Shown piece after piece: positions 16,226-23,285 of a DNA stretch of 54,857 bases. The notes beneath the pieces are model-generated. The model was not told where the DNA came from and ran no database searches. It worked only from the letters and a program-made list of their open reading frames with translations. Source of the stretch: an uncultured Oscillibacter sp. (lineage in GTDB: Bacteria > Bacillota > Clostridia > Oscillospirales > Oscillospiraceae); contig UQUC01000005.1 of the NCBI GenBank assembly GCA_900544105.1, positions 1 through 54,857 of the forward strand, given 5' to 3'. The first letter of the stretch is position 1. Each line of letters opens with the position of its first letter. The translations under genes and the position numbers were made by a program.

Positions 16226-16604
16226 AAAAATTGGAGTCAACTCCAAGTGGAAGTCCGCAAAAAGTCCGGTCCGCATTTCTTCCAAAAAAGGAACCGCGCA
16301 GCCAAAGAGGTTGCTGTCTGCAAATCGCAGGCAGCAATCCCCTCGTTTTGCTTTTATCGCCGGGCGCATCAAGGCGGATTTTCTGGCCACGCAGGAACAG
16401 TGCAGTGAGGTCAAGTCTTACGACACAAAGCGTTATTCTCGCCGCTGAACAGCGGACGCATCCTTCGCATCTTCGCGCCACTTTGCTGAAAATGTGCCAA
16501 GATCTAGTTGTAATTTCCGCAACGGCCACAAAATCTTGTTAAGTAAAGTGGCTTGTCGCCAATTGCAGCAAGCCACTTTACGATCGTATATGGATATGTT
16601 TATG
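16226..16604. other. Unexplained stretch between sipL and the first MATE gene
   Basis: About 380 bp with no gene I can support. It contains a palindrome TTGGAGTCAACTCCAA (16231-16246) just after sipL, without a T-run. Open frames exist on both strands but have no ribosome sites and no family character. The right part has an imperfect CAAGAT/ATCTTG inverted repeat, and a perfect 13-bp hairpin listed separately. It may be a decayed element. Confidence 0.4.
16543..16581. repeat. Perfect 13-bp inverted repeat
   Basis: GTAAAGTGGCTTG and its complement, separated by 13 nt. Neither strand has a T-run after it, so it is not a typical terminator. Confidence 0.6.
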
Positions 16605-16643
16605 TAAAAAGAGCGGAGGGACCAAAAGATCCCCCGCTCTTTC
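16605..16643 (-). terminator. Terminator after first MATE gene
   Basis: Stem GAGCGG-a-GGGA / TCCC-CCGCTC with T-run on the minus strand, 13 nt beyond the MATE stop. Confidence 0.75.
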
Positions 16644-16655
16644 GCGGTTTTGCGG

Positions 16656-18008
16656 TCAGGCGGCGGTAAGATCCGCTGTGGCCTGCCGGTAAATACGAAT
16701 GAAATAAATGATCTCCGCCGCTGCCGTAATGGTCCAGGAGAACACATACAGCAGATACAGGGACGTGATGGTACCGAACCACGCAAACACGGTGTAGACC
16801 CAGATAATACGGAACACGCAGGAGCCCAGAATCACGATGACCATAGGGACAGCACTCTTGCCCAGGCCACGGGAGGCGGCGATGGCGCCGTCCATAAACG
16901 CGGAGACGCAGTAGGAAACGCTCATGACCGTCAGGCGGTACATACCTGCGTCCATCACCTGCGGGTCTGTGGTAAAGAGGCTCAGGAACGGCCGTCCAAA
17001 CAGCAACAATCCCAGGCCCAGAAGCAATCCCGCGCCGAAAGCGTAAGCCGTGCTGATCAGGAAGGTCCGGCGGATGCGGTCCTTCTTGCCTGCGCCGTAG
17101 TTCTGGCCAATGAAGCTGCCGCAGGCGGTGTAGAAAGCCTGCATCACGTCATACACCAGCGCGTCGGCGTTGGTAGCTGCGGAGTTGCCCGCCACCATTG
17201 TGGCGCTGAAGGTGTTGACGCCACGCTGGATGAACAGATTGGCCAGCGCGAAGATCGCGTTTTGCAGTCCAGACGGAATACCGATGGACAGAATGGCTTT
17301 TGTGCGGGTCTTATGGAACCGCAGTTGGGAAAACCGCAGGCAGTAGCTCTCACGGCTCCGCAGCAGCGCCGCCGTTACCAGAATGGCGGAGAAATACTGA
17401 GAGATGATACTGGCCACCGCTACGCCTGCCACGTCCATATTACAGACGATGACGAAGAACAGGTTCAGCACCACGTTGATGACACCGGCGATGGAGAGGT
17501 AGTACAGAGGGCGGCGGGTATCACCCACCGCGGAGAACACGGCGTTGCCAAAGTTATAGACCGCCAGCGCGGGCATACCCAGGCAGTAGATGCGCAGGTA
17601 CAGCACGGCGCCGTCCATCAGCTCCGGTTTGGTGTTCAGCGCTCTGAGGATACCACCTGCAAAGCCGCAGCCGATCCCCAACAGCACCAGTCCCGCCGCC
17701 GCGCAGGTCAGCGCCGCCGAGTGAACGGTGTCTGAGAGGTTCTTTTGATCGTCGGCTCCGAAATGGTGCGCCACCAGTACGTTGACGCCGCTGGACAGTC
17801 CGATGAGGAAGCCGGTAAACAGGGACACGAAAATGGTGGTGGAGCCAACCGCTCCCAACGCTGTGGAGCCCGCGAACCGGCCGACCACAGCCACGTCCGC
17901 CATATTGAATAACACCTGTAACAGGTTGGAGAAGATCAGAGGAATGCTGAATCGGAAGATCTGCTTCCCCAGCGGGCCAGTTGTGAGGTCCGCCTGTGCC
18001 GTTTTCAT
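16656..18008 (-). CDS. MATE family efflux transporter 1
   Basis: 450 residues, about 12 membrane helices, with the MATE/DinF start IFRFSIPLIFSNLLQVLFNMADVAVVGRFAG. Such proteins exchange cations (Na+ or H+) for drugs or metabolites; the substrate cannot be told from sequence. AAAAGGAGG precedes the ATG and a good promoter lies 34 nt upstream, so it has its own transcript although the second MATE gene lies just behind it. Confidence 0.93.
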   Translation of the reverse strand: MKTAQADLTTGPLGKQIFRFSIPLIFSNLLQVLFNMADVAVVGRFAGSTALGAVGSTTIFVSLFTGFLIGLSSGVNVLVAHHFGADDQKNLSDTVHSAALTCAAAGLVLLGIGCGFAGGILRALNTKPELMDGAVLYLRIYCLGMPALAVYNFGNAVFSAVGDTRRPLYYLSIAGVINVVLNLFFVIVCNMDVAGVAVASIISQYFSAILVTAALLRSRESYCLRFSQLRFHKTRTKAILSIGIPSGLQNAIFALANLFIQRGVNTFSATMVAGNSAATNADALVYDVMQAFYTACGSFIGQNYGAGKKDRIRRTFLISTAYAFGAGLLLGLGLLLFGRPFLSLFTTDPQVMDAGMYRLTVMSVSYCVSAFMDGAIAASRGLGKSAVPMVIVILGSCVFRIIWVYTVFAWFGTITSLYLLYVFSWTITAAAEIIYFIRIYRQATADLTAA

Positions 18009-18041
18009 GTCTCCCGCCTCCTTTTCATGGTTGCGCCGCCA

Positions 18042-18070
18042 AGTGTAACATAGTCAGCGAACCATTTCAA
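18042..18070 (-). promoter_or_regulatory. Promoter of first MATE gene
   Basis: Minus strand TTGAAA, 17-nt spacer, TACACT. Confidence 0.65.
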
Positions 18071-18116
18071 CTGTGAAAGCGAAACAATCAGCATCGACCT
18101 TTTGCAAGATCATTCA

Positions 18117-18313
18117 TTGACTTTCTACAAGGCGATCTATTGTAATGATAACGCGCTTTCGTGGAAAACGATTACGTGTCAAGAGGAACCGTTTTATGAA
18201 AACACCCGGTGCCGAAGCCAAGTTCGCAGTCCCCATCTGATGCCGGTGAGATTCCAGTTCAACATCGGTGACATCGCACCTATGCTCATTGCTCATAGAG
18301 CATCGTCTTTTTT
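18117..18313 (+). ncRNA. Candidate small RNA between the MATE genes
   Basis: Plus-strand promoter-like TTGACT (18117-18122), 18-nt spacer, TGTAAT, and about 130 nt later a hairpin ATGCTC/GAGCAT (18282-18303) followed by TTTTTT (18308-18313). The body includes GTTTTatgAAAAC, a GGTGC/GCACC closing pair and a GCCGGTGAGATTCC segment loosely like part of cobalamin riboswitches, but the order of elements does not fit that class. The 3' end would be antisense to the last codons of the second MATE gene. No plus-strand gene follows. Confidence 0.4.
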
Positions 18314-19612
18314 GGCTGCCAGGCGAAACAGGTACATGACCAGCAGCCACACCCATGAAACCATTTCCGCATAAGCGATGGTCATGTTTCCAAAATGCGG
18401 AGCCATTGCGTAGGAGGCGATGATGCGGATAGCCAGAGAGACCAGTCCCGCAACGCTGGAGTACACCAGGTCTCCCCTGCCCTCCAGATAGCCGCGGAAC
18501 GCCGTGGTCAGGCCGAAAATCGGATAAAAGCATGCGATGCGGTGGAAAAAGGCGCTTCCGATCGCCACCGCAGCGGTCCCGGCGCCGAAAAGCGCAATGA
18601 TCTTTCCGCCTGTCGGGATCACGAGACCCGTCAGGAACGCAGACACCACCAGAGTCAGTATTGTGCCGGCAGAGAGGGTTTTGCGGGTGCGTATCGTATC
18701 TCCCGCGCCGTGACTATGAGCCGTGACCGTGGAAATACCGGAACCGAGGTTCACGATGGGCAGCAGGATCAGCGTGTCGATGCGGTAGGCCGTTGTGATG
18801 GCGGTAACGGTATCCGTTCCGAAGCGGTTCATGAAGTCCTGCAACACCAGACTGCCCAAGGCGCTGATGCTGGACTGCACCATGGGCGGCAGGCCGTAGC
18901 GCAAACCGTCCCGCACCACGGCACCGCAGAAATTCTCTTTCCGGTAGCCACTTTTCAGCCACGGGTATTTGCTTGTTCCGTACAGGACGATAAACACCGT
19001 CATGATCGCTTGGGACAGCACGGTTGCCGCAGCCGCGCCCAGTACGCCCCAGCGCAGCTCCGCAACAAAAAGGATATCCAGCAGCACGTTGATGACGGAG
19101 GAAACCAGAATGGAGAGAAATGGGATCCGGCTGTCCCCCAGCCCGCGCAGGGTGGCGGTATAGACATTATAGACCGCCAGAAATGGCAGGCCCCAGAAAA
19201 TAACGCGGATATAGCCGCTGGCGAGGTCGATGGTATCCGCCGGCGTATGCAGCAGCTCCATAAATGGATAGGACAGGGCGGAGCCGGCTGCCGCAGCCAG
19301 CAGAAATACGCCGCCGAGGATCACAGCAAACACCGCCAGCACAGGTGGGATGCTGTCCTGTTTCTTTGCGCCGAAGTTCTTGGCGATCAGGACGGACAGG
19401 CCAAGTGTGAAGCCGGTAATGGTGGTGATGAAGAAACTGATGGGAATGGACGTCACGCCGATGGCGGAAAGGGACAGCTCTCCGTCCACATTGCCGACGA
19501 TGAAGGCGTCTGCCCAGTTATAGAGCTGTTGCAGCACACCACTGAGGATCAGCGGCAGGCTGAACCGGATCAGTTCCTTCATGATGGTTCCTAATTTTTG
19601 ATTCTCGTTCAT
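18293..19612 (-). CDS. MATE family efflux transporter 2
   Basis: 439 residues from the ATG at 19612 (CAGGAGGA upstream), about 12 helices, with MATE blocks such as LIRFSLPLILSGVLQQLYNWADAFIVG. It differs widely from transporter 1, so the two are not a recent duplication. The transcript has a leader of roughly 105 nt with a strong hairpin that may control expression. The substrate is unknown. Confidence 0.93.
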   Translation of the reverse strand: MNENQKLGTIMKELIRFSLPLILSGVLQQLYNWADAFIVGNVDGELSLSAIGVTSIPISFFITTITGFTLGLSVLIAKNFGAKKQDSIPPVLAVFAVILGGVFLLAAAAGSALSYPFMELLHTPADTIDLASGYIRVIFWGLPFLAVYNVYTATLRGLGDSRIPFLSILVSSVINVLLDILFVAELRWGVLGAAAATVLSQAIMTVFIVLYGTSKYPWLKSGYRKENFCGAVVRDGLRYGLPPMVQSSISALGSLVLQDFMNRFGTDTVTAITTAYRIDTLILLPIVNLGSGISTVTAHSHGAGDTIRTRKTLSAGTILTLVVSAFLTGLVIPTGGKIIALFGAGTAAVAIGSAFFHRIACFYPIFGLTTAFRGYLEGRGDLVYSSVAGLVSLAIRIIASYAMAPHFGNMTIAYAEMVSWVWLLVMYLFRLAAKKDDAL

Positions 19613-19629
19613 GTGTCCTCCTGAAAATT

Positions 19630-19671
19630 GCAGAACAAAACCACGCAATTGTTCTGCACAATTGCGTGGTT
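19630..19671 (-). promoter_or_regulatory. Structured leader of second MATE gene (attenuator or pseudoknot)
   Basis: On the minus strand a perfect 13-bp stem (AACCACGCAATTG with CAATTGCGTGGTT, 19671-19639) has a TGCAGAA loop and is followed by TTGTTCTGCA. The loop plus one base is complementary over 8 nt to GTTCTGCA immediately downstream, giving either a competing hairpin or a pseudoknot just ahead of the ribosome site. Confidence 0.55.
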
Positions 19672-19725
19672 AAAAGCAGCATATCAAACGCCTTGAAAAC
19701 CCCACGTCACAAATTTTGTAGAAGT

Positions 19726-19754
19726 ATTATAGCACGGTGCGGCTGACAATGCAA
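19726..19754 (-). promoter_or_regulatory. Promoter of second MATE gene
   Basis: Minus strand TTGCAT, 17-nt spacer, perfect TATAAT. Confidence 0.7.
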
Positions 19755-19783
19755 GAGAGACGGTCGAGCCTGTCCGATCCCGG

Positions 19784-20143
19784 TCAGATCACCGACGCGC
19801 CGAAGGGCATCAGTGATAGTTTCGCCATCTTGAAGCACTGCTTTCCGATGGGGATGCCAAGGAGTGTTATGCACCAGAGGCAGCCAAGAATGACATAACC
19901 AATCGCCATCTCAAGGCCGAAGAATACGATCCAGATCAGGTTCACCAGAAAGGAAAAACCGCCGCCCCCATATATGACCTCTTTTCCGAACGGGAAAAAG
20001 GCAAGACTCGCGAACTTGAAGCATTGCAGTCCGACGGGAATACCGATGATGGTCACACACCACAGGCAGCCGGCCAGCATCCACACAAGCCCGCCGATCA
20101 GTCCGCCAAACAGAAACCATAGAATATTGCCGATCACTGTCAT
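19784..20143 (-). CDS. YccF domain membrane protein
   Basis: 119 residues made of two repeated YccF units (GCLWCVTIIGIPVGLQCFKFASLAFFPFGKEV and a similar second block ending LMPFGASVI), with hydrophobic segments between them. YccF proteins are inner-membrane proteins of unknown function, common in bacteria. The ribosome site GGGGAGAGG precedes the ATG. It seems to be a single-gene unit. Confidence 0.9.
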   Translation of the reverse strand: MTVIGNILWFLFGGLIGGLVWMLAGCLWCVTIIGIPVGLQCFKFASLAFFPFGKEVIYGGGGFSFLVNLIWIVFFGLEMAIGYVILGCLWCITLLGIPIGKQCFKMAKLSLMPFGASVI

Positions 20144-20413
20144 ATTCCTCTCCCCTTTCGCTCATTACAAAGCAGTTTGGGCCTTTTCATTTCTGACTAT
20201 AAATAACCGGTGCCTATAACCGTACTTCGGCCCCAAAAAGTTTTCTCACTTCACCGATGCTGCCGGTAAATGTTCCCCGTAACCCATAAACACGGGCCGC
20301 ATAACGGATAACCATCAAAATAACCGATCCTCTGTCTCTGAACGCTGAACACACGCAGAGATCGTGATTGAATCAAAAATGGTCGGACATTCGTGTGAAG
20401 CGACGGAAAGCAG
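20144..20413. other. Gap with repeated ATAACCG motifs
   Basis: 270 bp without a gene. Three ATAACCG copies (20203, 20216, 20320) plus ATAACGG (20301) and ATAACC (20308) occur within 125 bp, all in the same orientation. No clear promoter boxes for yccF were found. Confidence 0.4.
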
Positions 20414-20929
20414 TCACGCTTCCCACTCAAAGGTTTCCCGCTGATTTACCGCGTCCAGCGCAAGCTGGGCACGGGACAGCTCATCGGCGGCTTTCTCATA
20501 GTCGGCCTCCACCGCCGCGATGTCATAGTTGGCGTAGGTGTAGTCGATGATGCTGGACTGGCGGCCATACTGCTCCTCCACACGCTCCTTGGGCAGTCGG
20601 CTTTTCATTTCCAGCAGCTTGCTTTTCCGCTTGGTAAGCTGAGGAATATAGACCAGCAGCTCGTCGATGGTCATGTCAAAGCCGTCCACGGTCTGCGTGG
20701 CGTTAAAAATGTTGATGGCGTGCTTGAGCTTGCGGATCTTCGTCTCCACCGCCGCAAGGCGGGCCTGCGTTTCAGCGTAATCGTAGGCGGGCCGGACGGA
20801 CTCGACATCCTCCCCCATGGCAGCCCGGAAGTCTCGGCTGCGGGTTTCCTTGTCCAGCAACGCGGTATACTCGTCATTCAGCTTTTTCAGCAGCTTGTTG
20901 GCCTGTGCGGAGGTGTAGTTCATTTCCAT
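20414..20929 (-). CDS. DIP1984 family protein
   Basis: 171 residues, nearly all helical with long charged stretches (KKLNDEYTALLDKETRSRDF, ETKIRKLKHAINIFNATQTVDGF), matching the DIP1984 family, sometimes labelled septicolysin-like. The function is unknown. Two possible starts (MEMNYT: codon 1 or 3) share a GAGAGG site; the first is used. It is divergent from the WYL regulator, with promoters in the shared 226-bp gap, so the regulator may control it. Confidence 0.85.
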   Translation of the reverse strand: MEMNYTSAQANKLLKKLNDEYTALLDKETRSRDFRAAMGEDVESVRPAYDYAETQARLAAVETKIRKLKHAINIFNATQTVDGFDMTIDELLVYIPQLTKRKSKLLEMKSRLPKERVEEQYGRQSSIIDYTYANYDIAAVEADYEKAADELSRAQLALDAVNQRETFEWEA

Positions 20930-21041
20930 CTGCCTCTCTTTCCTCTATCTGCATGTATTGATTTTTTAATAGTATAACACGGTCGGGTGCGCTTGTATAG
21001 TCGGTACAGCAAAGGGATGCTGCTGTTAGAACGTCTATCCA

Positions 21042-21071
21042 TTGACAGAAGCACACGTTTCATTCTACAAT
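21042..21071 (+). promoter_or_regulatory. Promoter of the WYL regulator gene
   Basis: TTGACA, 18-nt spacer, TACAAT. The opposite strand of the same gap has TATACT near 20976-20981 as a possible -10 for the DIP1984 gene. Confidence 0.7.
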
Positions 21072-21155
21072 GGGCACAACGACATTCGCAATACAGGGCG
21101 AAACAGGGTGCGAACCGAACGCCTGCTGATCCGGGCGTAGAAAGGTGGAACATAT

Positions 21156-22154
21156 ATGGCCAGATCCTCTTTCCAGAAGTTGAAATTACTTCATGTCAGG
21201 AATTATCTGCTTCAGAACTCCGACGAGGAACACCCGGTCACGGTCCATCAGATGATCCAATACTTAGCATCCAACGGCATCGCCGCGGAGCGCAAAAGTA
21301 TTTACGATGACATTGAGGCGCTGCGCACCTTCGGTATGGATATTGAGGAATGTAAGCGAGGACGTGTGTTCGGCTATTATGTGGCGAGCCGCACCTTTGA
21401 GCTGCCGGAGCTGAAGCTACTGGTGGACAGCGTGCAGTCCTCCAAATTCATCACCCACAAAAAGACCGCGTCCCTCATCAAGAAGATCGAGACATTGGCC
21501 AGCGTACACAGCGCCCAGCTTCTTCACCGGCAGGTCTTTGTGAAGAACCGCATCAAGACCATGAACGAGTCCATCTACTACAATGTGGACGAGATCCACA
21601 ACGGTATCTCCAATAACCGGAAGATCCGCTTTCTGTACTTTGAGTACAATGTAGCCAAGGAGCGGCAGTACCGCCACGGCGGTGCGTACTATGTGGTCAG
21701 TCCCTTTGCCATGACCTGGGACGACGAAAATTACTACATGGTTGCCTACGATTCTGAGGCGGGTCACATCAAGCACTACCGTGTCGATAAAATGGAAAAG
21801 ATCACGCTCCTGGACGAGGAGCGGGATGGCCAGGAGGCGTATGAGGCCCTGGACATGGCGGTCTACACCCGCAAGGTCTTCGGTATGTTCACCGGGGATG
21901 AGACCAAGGTACAGCTGCGGTTTGAAAATCATCTGGTAGGCGCCGTTCTGGACCGGTTAGGCAGCGAGGTATTCATCGTCCCAGACGGCCCGGCCCACTT
22001 CACCGTCCGGACGGACGTGGTGGTCAGCCCTCAGTTCTTTGCATGGGTGCTGGGTTTTGGCCCTCAGGCGCAGATCGTAGGACCCGCTCATGTTGTGGCA
22101 GGCATGAAGGCGCACATCGGCTCCGTCGCGGCACTTTACGGCCCGCAGGCATAA
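21156..22154 (+). CDS. WYL domain transcriptional regulator
   Basis: 332 residues. An N-terminal winged helix-turn-helix (about 8-75, KLKLLHVRNYLLQNSDEEHPVTVHQM and following) is followed by a WYL domain (about 140-225, RYVVSPFAMTWDDENYYMVAYD style: here VVSPFAMTWDDENYYMVAYD) and a C-terminal WCX-like part. WYL proteins bind small ligands or nucleic acids and act as regulators, sometimes of defence or stress genes; no defence genes are adjacent here. AAAGGTGG precedes the ATG. Confidence 0.92.
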   Translation: MARSSFQKLKLLHVRNYLLQNSDEEHPVTVHQMIQYLASNGIAAERKSIYDDIEALRTFGMDIEECKRGRVFGYYVASRTFELPELKLLVDSVQSSKFITHKKTASLIKKIETLASVHSAQLLHRQVFVKNRIKTMNESIYYNVDEIHNGISNNRKIRFLYFEYNVAKERQYRHGGAYYVVSPFAMTWDDENYYMVAYDSEAGHIKHYRVDKMEKITLLDEERDGQEAYEALDMAVYTRKVFGMFTGDETKVQLRFENHLVGAVLDRLGSEVFIVPDGPAHFTVRTDVVVSPQFFAWVLGFGPQAQIVGPAHVVAGMKAHIGSVAALYGPQA

Positions 22155-22175
22155 AAACCGAATCAACTTGGGGTA

Positions 22176-22215
22176 AAACGGCTCTGACCATCGCGGTCAG
22201 AGCCGCTGTTTTTTG
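22176..22215 (+). terminator. Terminator after WYL regulator
   Basis: 10-bp stem CGGCTCTGAC / GTCAGAGCCG followed by TTTTTT. Confidence 0.88.
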
Positions 22216-22301
22216 TCATAGTCCGGTTATTGGGACAGGTAAGGTTGTAAAATGATGACACTGGAATCAGAAAACAATACACCACGGAAGGGGTTATAAA
22301 G

Positions 22302-22433
22302 ATGGAGCGATTTGAACTGCGGTATGTAATGGGACACATTGAGGTATATGATGAAAACGGCCGGTTCTGCTTCTCTGCGGATCATGTGTCCGAGGCCATG
22401 GAGGAACTACGGAAGGAGATCAGCGCTGCTTGA
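22302..22433 (+). CDS. 43-residue protein of unknown function
   Basis: Opens with MERFELRYVMGHIEVYDENG and continues with a phenylalanine/cysteine segment and an acidic helix (SEAMEELRKEISAA). GGAAGGGG lies 9 nt upstream and a strong terminator lies 24 nt downstream, so it looks like a complete small gene. The beta-strand then helix pattern suggests a small folded protein. No family is recognised with certainty. Confidence 0.65.
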   Translation: MERFELRYVMGHIEVYDENGRFCFSADHVSEAMEELRKEISAA

Positions 22434-22456
22434 CCCTTCCCCGCTAACAGGCAAAT

Positions 22457-22489
22457 AAAAAGTGAGTGGCGATGCCACTCACTTTTTTT
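22457..22489 (+). terminator. Terminator after the 43-residue gene
   Basis: AGTGAGTGGC, GAT loop, complement, then TTTTTTT. Confidence 0.88.
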
Positions 22490-22567
22490 ATCGTAGCACA
22501 GGCAGAAGAAAGAATCAATGCGTAGAACAGTCAAAGTTTTTGCTTAAATTTTGAACATCATTGCGGA

Positions 22568-22595
22568 TTGATATTGCGCCAGATTTGCCTATAAT
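22568..22595 (+). promoter_or_regulatory. Promoter of the short-ORF unit
   Basis: TTGATA, 16-nt spacer, perfect TATAAT. Confidence 0.65.
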
Positions 22596-22601
22596 AAGAA
22601 T

Positions 22602-22754
22602 CAGGAAAGGGTGAGTCCGATGTATCTCTAAGCACACCCCAGCAAGCAAGAACGCTGGAAATTGAAGAATGTGAGGTTACGACAATGATTGAACCCAAGA
22701 ATCAGGAGTAACGGCCTCCAACCGGAAGATGGTTGGAGGCCGTTGCTTTTTCTT
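22602..22754 (+). ncRNA. About 150-nt transcript with two tiny ORFs and a terminator
   Basis: From the promoter at 22568-22595 a short RNA would run to a 13-bp terminator (ACGGCCTCCAACC stem, 22711-22743, then TTTTT). It contains ATG-TAT-CTC-TAA (22620-22631) behind GGAAAGGGTG, and an 8-codon ORF MIEPKNQE (22685-22711) behind GTGAGG whose stop abuts the terminator stem. The form is that of a leader/attenuator, but the nearest plus-strand gene (a broken MATE) begins more than 500 nt on. The role is unknown. Confidence 0.5.
22711..22754 (+). terminator. Terminator of the short-ORF unit
   Basis: Perfect 13-bp stem, 7-nt loop, T5 and a further T-rich tail. Confidence 0.85.
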
Positions 22755-22801
22755 TGTCGGCAATACTCATTAAGCAGACTGTTCTCTCGCCTGTGCGTGG
22801 A

Positions 22802-23026
22802 TCATACAGGACCAGAAACCGTGCAGTCCTCCGGATCTTCCTCATAGTCGAAAACAAAATCGATATGCAGTATCGCCCAGGCATGGTCGATCATACCGCA
22901 GAGGACCGGAAATTCCCGGCGTTGCGAGCATCGAAAGTCATTCAAACGGAATAGACAGAATTCCATAAGCGCCGCGACAAGAGAAAGAACGAAAAAATAG
23001 CTCATGGCCACAACCGCAAACAGCAT
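22802..23026 (-). CDS. Possible small membrane protein
   Basis: 74 residues from the ATG at 23026: one N-terminal membrane segment (MLFAVVAMSYFFVLSLVAAL), a basic Cys-containing middle and an acidic tail (DFVFDYEEDPEDC). GGGAGG lies about 11 nt upstream, rather far. The frame extends 10 codons further but starts at TTG. A possible -10 TATACT lies at 23089-23094 on this strand. It is an orphan with no recognised family and may be spurious. Confidence 0.4.
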   Translation of the reverse strand: MLFAVVAMSYFFVLSLVAALMEFCLFRLNDFRCSQRREFPVLCGMIDHAWAILHIDFVFDYEEDPEDCTVSGPV

Positions 23027-23285
23027 AAAAGTACCGACCTCCCTTTGATCCAGCAAGATTTTCTATTGTTTCCCTGATCTTACTGGCAGTATATCAGCCC
23101 AAGTGTCCAATTTAACGGACACCGAGCCAAACGATCATCGTTTTGACCGAAGGAGTCGCCTTTGTGCTGCGTCTGCGTGATCCCTGAAAGGGTACTTTTT
23201 GAAATCTCTGCTGTAATTTTGGCGGAACTGCGGTACAATGCAAGGAATGACAATTTTGCACTATGCGCAAAGGAGTTCGCATTTC

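Noticed and set aside
15753..16529. Long minus-strand frame after sipL
   Set aside because: It mostly mirrors sipL, has no ribosome site and no family character.
18160..18280. Cobalamin riboswitch
   Set aside because: Only a GCCGGTGAGATTCC-like piece matches; the B12 box is absent in the right position and no plus-strand gene follows.
18114..18533. Minus-strand frame covering the gap between MATE genes
   Set aside because: No ribosome site; it overlaps the MATE 2 coding region in another frame.
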